Positions 1 to 8,716 of a stretch of 49,069 nt of DNA are shown here, in pieces. The stretch is from Achromobacter ruhlandii (lineage in GTDB: Bacteria > Pseudomonadota > Gammaproteobacteria > Burkholderiales > Burkholderiaceae_B): positions 1-49,069 of the forward strand of contig NZ_CADIJL010000043.1 in NCBI RefSeq assembly GCF_902859695.1, read 5' to 3'. Numbering within the stretch: the stretch's first letter is position 1; every line of letters begins with the position of its first letter. The notes below the pieces were generated by a model. That model saw only the letters and a program-made list of their open reading frames with translations. It ran no database searches and was not told where the DNA came from. The translations under genes and the position numbers were made by a program.

Positions 1-1
1 C

Positions 2-217
2 CGCATCGCCACGGCGGCCGGCGCCAGCATCGTGCTCGAAGGCGGCAACATCACCGTCACCGCGCCGGGCCGCATCGACGTCAAGACCGGCAACAAGCAG
101 TTCGCCGGGCCGGACCAGTTGCCTTATCCTTTCCCGCAGTTTCCGCAGAGCGTCTGCGTCAGTTGCGCGGTGGAAGCGGCCGCGGGCGGTTCCGCCATGA
201 CGGTGAAGAATGCTTGA
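2..217 (+). CDS. vgrG: VgrG spike protein, C-terminal end (partial)
   Basis: This is the last 71 codons of a gene entering from the left edge; the reading frame is open from base 2. The peptide reads GGNITVTAPGRIDVKTG, then a KQFAGP segment and a proline/phenylalanine-rich tail. That matches the end of the gp5/DUF2345 beta-helix of VgrG proteins, the trimeric needle tip of the type VI secretion system. Its stop overlaps the start of the DUF4123 gene by 8 bases, the usual coupling of a VgrG with its effector-loading adaptor. The rest of the protein lies outside the window, so domain content and any C-terminal effector extension cannot be judged. Confidence 0.85.
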   Translation, partial: RIATAAGASIVLEGGNITVTAPGRIDVKTGNKQFAGPDQLPYPFPQFPQSVCVSCAVEAAAGGSAMTVKNA

Positions 218-1076
218 GGATCGCGATACCTGGATCGATCCGGCCGCGCCCGAGGTGGCGCACGCCCTGTACGACGCGGCCTGGAACCACCCGGACGGGC
301 CGCAGCGATATGTCTTGCTCGACGCGGTCTTCTCCGCGCGCCTGCCCGAACGGCTGGCGCGCTGGCTGGATGCGGATGACTACCGCTCGCTTTACGCCGG
401 CCGCTACCAGGGCGAAGGCCTGGACCAGGTGGCGCCGTACCTGTTGCGGCTGCCCTGGGTGCCGGCGTTGCGCGCGCCGTTGTGCGACAAACTCTTGCAG
501 CTGACGCGGGGCAAGCCGATGCTGAGCCTGCTGACCACGTCGGCGTCGTTCGACCAATTGGCGGATCACCTGGGTCGGCAGATCGAGGCGGTGAACGCCG
601 AGGGCAAGGCATATCTGCTGCGTCTGGCCGACACACGCTCCTTCGCCGCACTCCTGGAAGTATTCGCCCCGGCGCAACGCCACCGCTTGCTGGCGGGCAT
701 CGAACGCTGGTCATACGTGGATCGCTCGGGCGCCTGGCGGGGGGTCGACGGTGATCAACGCTTCGATCCGGAGGCCGGCGCCGAGCCTTATGTGATCGCC
801 GCGGACCAGCAGCGCCATCTGCAATGGCTGGCGCTGCCGGACGCCATCTTGCGCTTTGTGCAACTGCGCGCGCCGTTGTTCGGCGCGTTGACCTGCCCGC
901 CATCGGCGGCGTACCAATGCATCCTGGAGGGCGTGCGGCGCCTGGCGCGCCGCGGGCTGGACAACGAAGCGCTGGCGTACCGCCATGGTTTCGCCCGGTT
1001 GCGGCGCCACGGCATGCTGGCGCCGGTCAGCACGCTACCGGCGCTTGCCGATTCCAGTACGGAGCTGTCCTCATGA
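210..1076 (+). CDS. DUF4123 T6SS effector adaptor/chaperone
   Basis: A 288-aa protein whose N-terminal half (about residues 25-160, beginning near RYVLLDAVF) looks like the DUF4123 domain. Proteins of this family (Tap/TEC) bind an effector and load it on a specific VgrG without being secreted. The gene order supports this strongly: it overlaps the vgrG stop by 8 bases and its own stop overlaps the effector start as ATGA. The C-terminal third (rich in Leu/Arg) probably gives partner specificity. No signal peptide or membrane segment is visible. The start at 210 is the only ATG compatible with the overlap. Confidence 0.85.
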   Translation: MLEDRDTWIDPAAPEVAHALYDAAWNHPDGPQRYVLLDAVFSARLPERLARWLDADDYRSLYAGRYQGEGLDQVAPYLLRLPWVPALRAPLCDKLLQLTRGKPMLSLLTTSASFDQLADHLGRQIEAVNAEGKAYLLRLADTRSFAALLEVFAPAQRHRLLAGIERWSYVDRSGAWRGVDGDQRFDPEAGAEPYVIAADQQRHLQWLALPDAILRFVQLRAPLFGALTCPPSAAYQCILEGVRRLARRGLDNEALAYRHGFARLRRHGMLAPVSTLPALADSSTELSS

Positions 1077-3232
1077 CCTTCAAATTCCGATTCGCCGGGC
1101 CTTGTCGTCCGATTCCCTCGGAGCTGGATTTCCGCGAACAACGCAAGGCCTGCCAGCGCATGGGTGAAAAGGCCGGCACCGATTGTTCGATCGAATTGTT
1201 TTTCGGCTTCTTCTTCGATGGCACGCGCAACAACATGTATATGTCGGAGAAGGCCGGCAATCACACGCAGACCAATGTGGCGCGCCTGTATTCCGTGTTC
1301 GACGACACGATCGATCCCAGCTACAGCGCGCGGCAACACCGTTTCCGTACCTATGTCGAAGGGGTGGGCACGCCTTGCGTCGAAAAGGTGGGCGACCCGG
1401 GCACGGGGGCCCATGCGCAGGCCGGCGCCGCCGCCGGCTGGGGAGGGGAAGCGCGCATCAACTGGGCCTTGCTGGAGTTCCAGAATAATCTGTATAGCCA
1501 TTTCGTACCCAATAGGACGTTGACCGATGCGCTGGGCCAGCGCGCGACGACGCTGGTGCGGGAAATGAGCGCGGACATATCGTTGTCAGGCCTGCAGATC
1601 GAAGAGCTGGCGAAGGCGGCCAAGATCCCGCTGGCCGCGTATACCGGAATGAAGCCAGGCGATACGGCCGATGTGCTGGCCCGGCGCACGCAAGGTTTCG
1701 TGGATACCCTTTTGCGGGTGCGCAAGGTCAACAACACCGAACCGAAGGACGTGGCCCGCTACACGGTGCTGTCAAGGCGCAACCGGGATCTGCGGACGCT
1801 GCTGACCGGCTACCTGGACACCAATCCGAAGATCGAGCGCATTCGGGTCTCCATCTTCGGCTTTTCGCGAGGCGCGGCCGAGGCGCGGGTGTTCGCCAAC
1901 TGGCTCAAGGACGCCTGCGATCCACCGGAGGGCATATCGTTCTATTCCCCCCGCGGCGATGGCGTGCTGCGCCTGGCGGGCATCAAGGTGGACCTTGATT
2001 TCATGGGAATTTTCGACACGGTCGCGTCCGCCGGCATCGCGCAGAGCGTGAGCGAGCAGGTGTGGGACGGACACGGCGCCTGGGCGCGCAAGAAGGACAT
2101 GGAGATCCCCAACGCAGTATCGCGCTGCGTCCATATGGTCGGCGCGCACGAGGTGCGCGGGTCCTTTCCGCTGGATCTGATCGATGGGGCGAACTACGAG
2201 GAAATCGTCTACCCGGGCGTGCACTCGGACGTCGGCGGCGGCTACAAGCCGGGGGAGCAAGGACGCGGCACCAAGGACAGCGACAAGCTGTCTCAGATTC
2301 CATTGTGCGATATGTATCGAGAGGCGGTGCAGGCGGGTGTTCCGTTGCGGCTGCACCTTGCCCCCGCCGAATTCCAAAGCCAATTCCAGGTGTCGGCCGA
2401 ACTGCGGGCGGCTTTTAATGCCTACGTGGAGGCAACCCGCGAAATTTCACTGAAGCAGACATCTTCCACGCGCATCCTGTACAACCACTATGTGCAGTAT
2501 TTGCGCTGGCGGCGTCTGCGCGCCGAGCGCGGTCCCGAGTGGATCGGCGCCACGCCCAGCGCGCTGCGGGCCAGGGCAAACTACCCGCAGGACTACGAAG
2601 ACCTGGTAAGGGCCAATGATGAACTCCTGCTGGAAGTTCGCAAGCTGACCATGGACAATGCCTTGGAGCGCGCCACGACGCCGATGACCATGTCCGCTCC
2701 GGGTGGCGAAGGGGCCCGCATTTATGACGGCATCATGATGATGCTGCGGGGGAACAAGGAGAAGATGTGGCTCGAGCAGCTTCGCACGGTCTGGAACCTG
2801 CCGGGCAGGCCCGCCGCCGCGGTAATCGATTTGCTGGATAACTTCGTGCATGATTCCCGGGCCTGGTTCAAGCCACTGGGCAAGGACGATGATGTCTGGA
2901 TCGCGATTCAACAGGACCGTATCAAGCAGCTGGAAAAGCGCGAGAAAGAGGCGGAAGAATATGTCGCCATCGGCCGGCCGGACCTGGCCCTGATCGCGCG
3001 GCCCAACAAACAGGAACAGGCCGAATTGGCGCGCTACCGTGCCAATGCGAATGATCTGGTGCTGCAATCGGACGGGCGGGAGTTCTATTGGCAGTGGGGC
3101 TATCTGCGTTGGCGGTCGGTCTACGCCAATCCCCAGGTGCGGGCACAACGCGAAGCGCAGAAGGAACGCGAGGAAACGCAGCGGGCCTTGCAGAACATGC
3201 CAATGAATTTCAACGCCTTGCCCCGGTTTTAG
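1073..3232 (+). CDS. T6SS phospholipase effector, Tle1 family (DUF2235)
   Basis: A 719-aa protein of the DUF2235 alpha/beta hydrolase family, the Tle1 class of antibacterial T6SS lipases that attack membrane phospholipids of neighbouring cells. Visible family marks: FFFDGTRNN near residues 46-54, the nucleophile elbow GFSRG with Ser265, FDTVAS with Asp315, and PGVHSDVGGGY with His384, giving a plausible Ser-Asp-His triad. The C-terminal ~250 residues are charged and alpha-helical, with no known domain. The start is taken at 1073 because it overlaps the DUF4123 stop by 4 bases; an upstream in-frame extension exists but would run antisense-like through the adaptor. The next gene, 2 bases downstream, is the likely immunity gene. 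Confidence 0.88.
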   Translation: MTFKFRFAGPCRPIPSELDFREQRKACQRMGEKAGTDCSIELFFGFFFDGTRNNMYMSEKAGNHTQTNVARLYSVFDDTIDPSYSARQHRFRTYVEGVGTPCVEKVGDPGTGAHAQAGAAAGWGGEARINWALLEFQNNLYSHFVPNRTLTDALGQRATTLVREMSADISLSGLQIEELAKAAKIPLAAYTGMKPGDTADVLARRTQGFVDTLLRVRKVNNTEPKDVARYTVLSRRNRDLRTLLTGYLDTNPKIERIRVSIFGFSRGAAEARVFANWLKDACDPPEGISFYSPRGDGVLRLAGIKVDLDFMGIFDTVASAGIAQSVSEQVWDGHGAWARKKDMEIPNAVSRCVHMVGAHEVRGSFPLDLIDGANYEEIVYPGVHSDVGGGYKPGEQGRGTKDSDKLSQIPLCDMYREAVQAGVPLRLHLAPAEFQSQFQVSAELRAAFNAYVEATREISLKQTSSTRILYNHYVQYLRWRRLRAERGPEWIGATPSALRARANYPQDYEDLVRANDELLLEVRKLTMDNALERATTPMTMSAPGGEGARIYDGIMMMLRGNKEKMWLEQLRTVWNLPGRPAAAVIDLLDNFVHDSRAWFKPLGKDDDVWIAIQQDRIKQLEKREKEAEEYVAIGRPDLALIARPNKQEQAELARYRANANDLVLQSDGREFYWQWGYLRWRSVYANPQVRAQREAQKEREETQRALQNMPMNFNALPRF

Positions 3233-3234
3233 CC

Positions 3235-3816
3235 ATGCGAATGTCAACGAATCCGCGCTCCGGCCTGTTCATGCTTGCTGACCGGCTTCGATCAGGCGGC
3301 CGCCTGATCCTGGGTCTTTTTCTGCTGGCCCCGTTGCTGGCGGCCACTTGCGCAAGGGCCCACGCCGAGCCCATTCCCGAGACGCTGGGTGTGCGGCTCG
3401 GTATCATCAATTACCTGAGTGAAGGCGTGGCGCCCGTGTATATCAATCAAGGCTGGGCCGCCGGCGTCCGGGGGCACGCCTACACGTCGGGCACCTGCTG
3501 CGTGTCAATCCCTACGCAGTGGAAGCCGGGCATGACGATGCGGGTTGAATGGCGCACGGACACCATGTTTGAGCGCGGTGAGAAGCAGATGATCAGCCGC
3601 GATGCGCCCATCCTGCCTTTCGAGCCATTCCACGACGGCTACATCTGGGCGGTGTTCCTGCCCGGCGGCGAAGTGTATCTGCAACCGTCCGCGGCGCGCC
3701 CGGGCGCCGAAGGGTTCCTGCAGGGGTTGCCGCCGCCTGGCCAGGAGACAGCGGCCGATCTGCGGCGCTTCGTCGAAAAGAACCCGCCGCAACCGGCCGT
3801 GGCGCCGCCGCGCTAG
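3235..3816 (+). CDS. DUF3304 family protein, putative T6SS immunity protein
   Basis: A 193-aa protein with a hydrophobic N-terminal segment (about residues 22-42, ending ARAHA) that looks like a signal peptide, followed by a compact domain containing INYLSEGVAPVYINQGW, the SGTCCVSIP motif and WKPGMTMRVEW. This matches the DUF3304 family, which is often found beside Tle1-type effectors. A periplasmic location fits neutralising a lipase delivered to the periplasm. It starts 2 bases after the effector stop, so the two are co-translated. The last residues are proline-rich. Immunity function is inferred from position and family, not shown by the sequence. Confidence 0.75.
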   Translation: MRMSTNPRSGLFMLADRLRSGGRLILGLFLLAPLLAATCARAHAEPIPETLGVRLGIINYLSEGVAPVYINQGWAAGVRGHAYTSGTCCVSIPTQWKPGMTMRVEWRTDTMFERGEKQMISRDAPILPFEPFHDGYIWAVFLPGGEVYLQPSAARPGAEGFLQGLPPPGQETAADLRRFVEKNPPQPAVAPPR

Positions 3817-4679
3817 CCGCGTGGCAACGCCAGCAATTCGCCCATGCGCACCGGGCCGCGCACCGAGGGCGTATCGGCCCAGCGCACCTTGCCCGGGCCA
3901 AACAGCACGATGGCGGTCGAGCCCAGCTTGAAGCGGCCCATCTCGGCGCCCTTGGCGAGCTGGATCGGCGCGCGCGCCGCGTCGTCGTAGCGCACGGCCT
4001 TGACGCGCCGCTTGTACGGCGTGACCAGCCCGGCCCAGACGGTTTCGATCGAGGCGACGATCATGGCGCCGACCAGCACCAGGGCCATGGGGCCGTGCTC
4101 GGTGTCGAAAATGCAGACCACGCGTTCGTTGCGGGCGAACAGGCGCGGCACGTTGCGCGCCGTCAGCGGATTGACCGAGAACAGGCGGCCCGGCACGTGG
4201 ATCATTTCGCGCAATGTGCCTGCCACCGGCATGTGCACACGGTGGTAGTCCTTGGGCGACAGGTAGATGGTGGCGAATTCGCCGCCCTGGAACGGCGCGG
4301 CGCGCTCGCTGTCGCCGCCCAGCAGGTCGGCCAGGCCATAGCTGTGGCCCTTGGCCTGGAAGATGCGGCCATGCTCGATGGCGCCCATCTGGCTGATGGC
4401 GCCGTCCGCCGGGCACAGCACGCCGCCGGGTTCATCGTCCAGCGGCCGGGCGTCCGGCTTGAGGGCGCGGGTGAAAAAATCGTTGAAGCAATCATAGGCC
4501 AGCGCGTCTTCCTGCTCGGCTTCGCGCATGTCCACGCCATACTTGCGCACGAAGCGCGAGATCATCCAGTTCTTGACCGCGGGTTCCCGGCAGTCCGAGG
4601 CGTATCCGAAGAAACGCGACACCAGGTGATGCGGCGCAAGGTACTGGCTGGCGAGGAAAAGTTGGTCTTTGATCGGCAT
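3813..4679 (-). CDS. psd: Phosphatidylserine decarboxylase proenzyme
   Basis: A 288-aa proenzyme that converts phosphatidylserine to phosphatidylethanolamine at the inner membrane. The self-cleavage motif LGST is present with the pyruvoyl-forming Ser at residue 254, the same number as in E. coli Psd, so cleavage would give a beta chain of 253 residues and a 35-residue alpha chain. CPADG and HRVHMP mark the expected acidic/His residues of the active site. The stop codon overlaps that of the convergent DUF3304 gene. A GC-rich hairpin with a T run sits about 12 bases before the start codon (separate entry), and the ribosome binding site is weak. Confidence 0.95.
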   Translation of the reverse strand: MPIKDQLFLASQYLAPHHLVSRFFGYASDCREPAVKNWMISRFVRKYGVDMREAEQEDALAYDCFNDFFTRALKPDARPLDDEPGGVLCPADGAISQMGAIEHGRIFQAKGHSYGLADLLGGDSERAAPFQGGEFATIYLSPKDYHRVHMPVAGTLREMIHVPGRLFSVNPLTARNVPRLFARNERVVCIFDTEHGPMALVLVGAMIVASIETVWAGLVTPYKRRVKAVRYDDAARAPIQLAKGAEMGRFKLGSTAIVLFGPGKVRWADTPSVRGPVRMGELLALPRG

Positions 4680-4690
4680 CTAGGAGCGCT

Positions 4691-4719
4691 AAAAAACGCG
4701 TCCCGCCTGCAGCGGGACG
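4691..4719 (-). terminator. Hairpin plus T6, terminator/attenuator ahead of psd
   Basis: On the minus strand an 8-bp perfect stem (CGTCCCGC/GCGGGACG, 4719-4699, 5-base loop) is followed by CG and TTTTTT at 4696-4691. This has the form of an intrinsic terminator. It lies after the araC-type gene (stop at 4850) but only 12 bases before the psd ATG, with little room for a promoter in between. It may end the upstream transcript, or attenuate a psd transcript that begins near the TACAAT-like box around 4795-4800. Confidence 0.65.
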
Positions 4720-4849
4720 TGGTTGGAGGTTGTCGCGCCCGGGGTGCCGTTGAAGGTGGCGTCGAAGATCGCGCCCGGACGTGCAATTCGCGGGATTGTA
4801 ACGCGTCCGGCCGCCAATGGACCACGGCGCCGACCGCTATCTTGCCCCG

Positions 4850-5818
4850 CTAGGCGCGCGCCCGGGCCGGCGGGTCGGCAATGGCGGCGGGCGCGCCTGC
4901 CGGCGCGGCGCCATGGCGCCGATACGTGCCCGGCCCAACCCCGAAGTGCTGCTTGAAGGCGCGGGCAAAGGCGGCCTCCGATTGGTAGCCGATGCCGGCG
5001 GCAACGCGCGCCACGGATTCCTTCAGCCGCTCCAGCTGGCGCGCCGCATGCTCCATGCGAATCGCGGTCAGCAGACGCAGCGGTGTCAGGCCGCTGGCGC
5101 GCACGAACTGGCGGGCGAAGGTCGCGCGCGACAAATGGCAGCGTTGGGCCAGCGTCGCCAGTGTCCACGGTTCGCAGGGGGACCGCAGCATGGATTGCAC
5201 GGCCGGCGCCAGCCTGGGATCGGCCATCAGCGCCAGCAGGCCGCGCGTCTGCCGGCCGTCGTGCACCAGCGCGCGCAGCACCAGCGTGAAGAGGGCGGTC
5301 GATAGCTGGTTGATGATGGCCGCGCCGCCCAGCCGGGGCTGTCCGGCCTCGGCCCGCATCAGCGCCAGCAGCGCGGCCAGCGCGGTGTTGTCGCCCAGGG
5401 TGGCGGCGCGCAGCACCATCGCCTGCGGCAGCGCCATCAGCAGCAGGCTGCCGGCGCGGCCCAGCGTGAACACGCCGCACAGCATTTCCAGGCCCGGACC
5501 CGCGCCCTCCTGGGTCAGTTCGGTCAGGACGCCGTTGTGGCGGATGTCGGGCGGCGCGGCGGCGGTCGGCGCGCGCTCGTCGATGCCGCGCAGCAGGTGC
5601 GAGGCGCCGTGCGGCAGCAGCAGGATGTCGCCGGTCCGCAGCGCCAGTTCGTCGCGGCCGACGCGGGCCACGCCTTCGCCTTGCAGAATGACGTGATAAG
5701 GCACGTGGCCGGCCGGCGCCTGCGGATGATCGGCGCGCCAACGGCCGCCGTAGCGGCACAGCAGGTCCACCGTGCCCGCGGGTTCGACGGCCGACAGAAG
5801 CTGGCTGAGACTGTCCAT
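4850..5818 (-). CDS. AraC-family regulator with N-terminal cupin
   Basis: A 322-aa regulator. Residues ~1-180 form an AraC-type cupin (Cupin_6-like: HVPYHVILQGEG, LLPHGASHLL). The C-terminal ~100 residues carry the double helix-turn-helix, with LSRATFARQFVRASGLTPL in the first and VAAGIGYQSEAAFARAFKQHFG in the second, ending GTYRR. The target is unknown; members of this group often regulate a neighbouring oxidoreductase or transporter, but no such gene is adjacent here. The start at 5818 (MDSLSQLLSAV) is preferred to an upstream start at 5893 because the extra residues are low-complexity. A terminator-like hairpin follows downstream. Confidence 0.88.
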   Translation of the reverse strand: MDSLSQLLSAVEPAGTVDLLCRYGGRWRADHPQAPAGHVPYHVILQGEGVARVGRDELALRTGDILLLPHGASHLLRGIDERAPTAAAPPDIRHNGVLTELTQEGAGPGLEMLCGVFTLGRAGSLLLMALPQAMVLRAATLGDNTALAALLALMRAEAGQPRLGGAAIINQLSTALFTLVLRALVHDGRQTRGLLALMADPRLAPAVQSMLRSPCEPWTLATLAQRCHLSRATFARQFVRASGLTPLRLLTAIRMEHAARQLERLKESVARVAAGIGYQSEAAFARAFKQHFGVGPGTYRRHGAAPAGAPAAIADPPARARA

Positions 5819-5926
5819 GGGCTCCCAGGGAAGGAGGGCGGGCCGCCCGCAAGGGCCGCCCCACTGAGCGCCGCCGCCGGCGCGGCGGGACATGCCTGAG
5901 ATTCTATGCCGGTTCGGCGCGCGCGG

Positions 5927-7561
5927 TCAGGCCGCGGCCTTGGCCGACAGCTTGGTCTTGTAGAGCCAGTCCTTGTAGTCGTCCAGGTCGCCGTCGAACG
6001 GACTGAAGCGGCCGTCGGCCACGATGATGAACTGGTCGGTGGTGGCGCGCAGCAGGTGGCGGTCGTGCGACACCAGCACCAGCGTGCCTTCGAACTGCGC
6101 CAGCGCGGTGGTCAGCGCCTCGCGGGTTTCCAGGTCCAGGTGGTTGGTGGGCTCGTCCAGCAGCAGCAGGTTGGGGCGCTGCCAGACGATCAGCGCCAGC
6201 GCCAGGCGCGCTTTCTCGCCGCCCGAGAACGGCGCGATCGAACTGGTGGCCATGGCGCCGTTGAAATTGAAGCTGCCCAGGAAATTGCGCAGTTCCTGCT
6301 CGCGCACCGTGGGCGCGATCTTGGTCATGTGCCACAGCGGCGATTCGTCATGGCGCAGCATCTCGACCTGGTGCTGGGCGAAGTAGCCGATCGACAGACC
6401 CTTGTTGAACTGCGTCTCGCCCGCCAGCGATTGCAGCTCGCCGGCGATGGTCTTGATGAAGGTCGACTTGCCGGCGCCGTTGATGCCCAGCAGGCCCAGG
6501 CGCTGGCCCGCCTGCAGCGAGAAGTCGATGCCCGACACGATGATCTTGTCGGACGTGACGCCACTATCCTCGTCGGTGTTGCGGTAGCCGGCGCTGACCT
6601 TGTCCATCGTCAGGAGCGGATTGGGCGCGCGCAGCGGTTCGCGGAATTCGAACGAGAACTCGGCGGCGGCGCGCAGCGGCGCCACTTCTTCCATGCGGGC
6701 CAGCGCCTTGATGCGGCTCTGCGCCTGGCGCGCCTTGCTGGCCTGGGCCTTGAAGCGGTCGATGAACGACTGCAGGTGCGCGCGCTGGCGCATCTGCTTT
6801 TCCATCATGCCCTGCGCCAGTTCCAGCTGGGCGGCGCGCTGGCGCTCGAACGACGAGTAGTTGCCCGAGTAGCGCTTGAGCTTGCGCTCGTCGATGTGGA
6901 CGATGACGTTGACCACGCCGTCCAGGAAGTCGCGGTCGTGCGAGATCACGATGAGCGTGCCCGGATAGCGCTTGAGCCAGTCTTCCAGCCAGATGATGGC
7001 GTCCAGATCCAGGTGGTTGGTGGGTTCGTCCAGCAGCAGCAGGTCGGACGGGCACATCAGGGCCTGGGCCAGGTTCAGGCGCATGCGCCAGCCGCCCGAG
7101 AAACTGGTCAGCGGCAGCTGCATCTGCGCCTGCGTGAAGCCCAGGCCGGTCAGCAGCTGTTCGGCGCGCGAATGCACGGTGTAGGCGTCGGCGTCGGCCA
7201 GCGCGGCGTAGATGTCGGCCATGCGCAGGCCGTTCTCGGCGCTCTCGGGCTCCGCTTCCAGCGCGGCCAGTTCGGCTTCGAGCTTGCGCAGCGTGACATC
7301 GCCGTCAATGGCGTACTCGATGGCGGGGCGGTCCAGGGCCGGCGTTTCCTGCGCCACGTAAGCCATGCGCCAGCTGGCGGGATAGTCCAGGTCGCCCTGG
7401 TCGGCGTGCAGCGTGCCGCGCAGCAGGCCGAACAGGCTCGACTTGCCGGCGCCATTGGCGCCGATCAGGCCGATCTTGTCGCCGGGGTTCAGCAGCAGGT
7501 CGACCTTGTCGAACAAGGGCTTGACGCCGCGCATGAGTGAAACTTGTTGGAAGCGGATCAT
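5927..7561 (-). CDS. ABC-F family ATPase, YheS-like
   Basis: A 544-aa soluble protein with two ABC ATPase domains and no membrane segments, the ABC-F architecture of ribosome-associated translation factors. First Walker A GANGAGKS at residues 34-41 and signature SFSGGWRMRL; second Walker A GINGAGKS near residue 360 and signature SGGEKARLAL. Between them is a charged, Arg/Gln/Lys-rich linker (about residues 225-300) corresponding to the P-site tRNA interaction motif. The N-terminus (RGVKPLFDKV, ETPAL, EYAIDGD) resembles E. coli YheS, but the long C-terminal extension of YheS is absent. Starts at 7561 ATG; the upstream ~260 bases hold no gene. Confidence 0.9.
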   Translation of the reverse strand: MIRFQQVSLMRGVKPLFDKVDLLLNPGDKIGLIGANGAGKSSLFGLLRGTLHADQGDLDYPASWRMAYVAQETPALDRPAIEYAIDGDVTLRKLEAELAALEAEPESAENGLRMADIYAALADADAYTVHSRAEQLLTGLGFTQAQMQLPLTSFSGGWRMRLNLAQALMCPSDLLLLDEPTNHLDLDAIIWLEDWLKRYPGTLIVISHDRDFLDGVVNVIVHIDERKLKRYSGNYSSFERQRAAQLELAQGMMEKQMRQRAHLQSFIDRFKAQASKARQAQSRIKALARMEEVAPLRAAAEFSFEFREPLRAPNPLLTMDKVSAGYRNTDEDSGVTSDKIIVSGIDFSLQAGQRLGLLGINGAGKSTFIKTIAGELQSLAGETQFNKGLSIGYFAQHQVEMLRHDESPLWHMTKIAPTVREQELRNFLGSFNFNGAMATSSIAPFSGGEKARLALALIVWQRPNLLLLDEPTNHLDLETREALTTALAQFEGTLVLVSHDRHLLRATTDQFIIVADGRFSPFDGDLDDYKDWLYKTKLSAKAAA

Positions 7562-7821
7562 GAATCGTGTGGCTGGGGTGGCGCGACAGGGGCGCGCGAA
7601 GGGATGCGCGACGTACGCGCGACAAGGCTCCCGCCACAGGTTGCGGCCAAAAAAGAGGAACCGGAGAGGCGACGCGCCGGCGGCGCGACACGCGGACCGC
7701 GCCGGGCGCGGCAGGCGGATGGGGCGGATGCCCAACCGATCGCGGCCGCTATTGTAGCTGGACGCGCGCGTCACTGCCCGCCTCGCGCCGCGATCCGGCC
7801 GGCGTCCGCGCGCGGCGACGT

Positions 7822-8706
7822 TCAGCCGGGGGCCGATCGCGCCGCGATGGCGGCGGCCAGCGCCAGCAGGCGCTCGGCCTCGCGCGCGTGCAGGTTTTCG
7901 ACCAGCGCGCCATCCACCACGGCCACGCCCTGGCCGGCCGCCTGCGCCTCGCGCCAGGCGTCCAGGCGCTTGCGCGCGCTGGCCAGTTCGCTTTCGGTGG
8001 GCGCGAAGGCCGCGTTGGCGGCGGCGATCTGCCTGGGGTGGATCAGTGTCTTGCCGTCGAAGCCCTGGTCGCGTCCCTGGCGGCAGGCGGCGGCAAGGCC
8101 GGCCTCGTCGTCCAGGTCCAGGTGTACGCCGTCCAGCACCGCCAGGCCGTGGGCGCGCGCCGCCAGCACCGCCATCGAGCGCGCCAGCAGGGTTTCGTGG
8201 CGCTCGGGCGTGTGGCGCGCGTGCAGGTCCTTGACCAGATCGGAGGTGCCTACCACGATGGCGGCCAGCCGCGGATGACCGCCGGCGATGGCGTCCAGCC
8301 GCAGAAAGCCCAGCGGCGTTTCGGCCATCGCCCACAAGGGCAGCGCGGCGGGCGCGCCGGCCGCGTCCAGCGCCCGCGCCAGCGATTCGAGCTCGGCCGC
8401 GGACTGCACCTTGGGCAGCAGCACCGCGTCGGCGCCCGCGCGCGCGATGGCGCGCACGTCGTCCAGGCCCCAGGCAGTGTCCAGCGCGTTGATGCGCACC
8501 ACGCATTCGCGCCCGCCATAGCCGCCGGCGCGCAGCGCCGCCGCCACCTGATCGCGCGCCAGCGCCTTGGCATCGGGCGCGACGGCGTCTTCCAGGTCGA
8601 GGATCAGCGTGTCGGCATCGAGGCCACGGGCCTTGTCGAGCGCGCGCGCGTTGGCGCCGGGTATGTAGAGGACGGAACGGCGAGGACGGGGAACGGTCAG
8701 GGCCAT
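7822..8706 (-). CDS. HpcH/HpaI aldolase/citrate lyase family protein (CitE-like)
   Basis: A 294-aa TIM-barrel protein of the CitE-like group, which cleaves or forms CoA esters of malyl or citramalyl type with Mg2+. Visible family motifs: RSVLYIPGANARALDKARGL at the N-terminus, LDLEDAVAPDAK (acidic metal site), VRINALDT (Arg in the active site), and LWAMAETPLGF with the catalytic Glu. No CitD/CitF partners are nearby, so it is not part of a citrate lyase complex. It starts 10 bases after the stop of the response regulator on the same strand, so the two are probably co-transcribed. Substrate unknown. Confidence 0.88.
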   Translation of the reverse strand: MALTVPRPRRSVLYIPGANARALDKARGLDADTLILDLEDAVAPDAKALARDQVAAALRAGGYGGRECVVRINALDTAWGLDDVRAIARAGADAVLLPKVQSAAELESLARALDAAGAPAALPLWAMAETPLGFLRLDAIAGGHPRLAAIVVGTSDLVKDLHARHTPERHETLLARSMAVLAARAHGLAVLDGVHLDLDDEAGLAAACRQGRDQGFDGKTLIHPRQIAAANAAFAPTESELASARKRLDAWREAQAAGQGVAVVDGALVENLHAREAERLLALAAAIAARSAPG

Positions 8707-8716
8707 GGCAATCGGT

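Noticed and set aside
5906..7540. 544-codon plus-strand open frame opposite the ABC-F gene
   Set aside because: Mirror of the ABC-F codons; no ribosome binding site and no recognisable domain.
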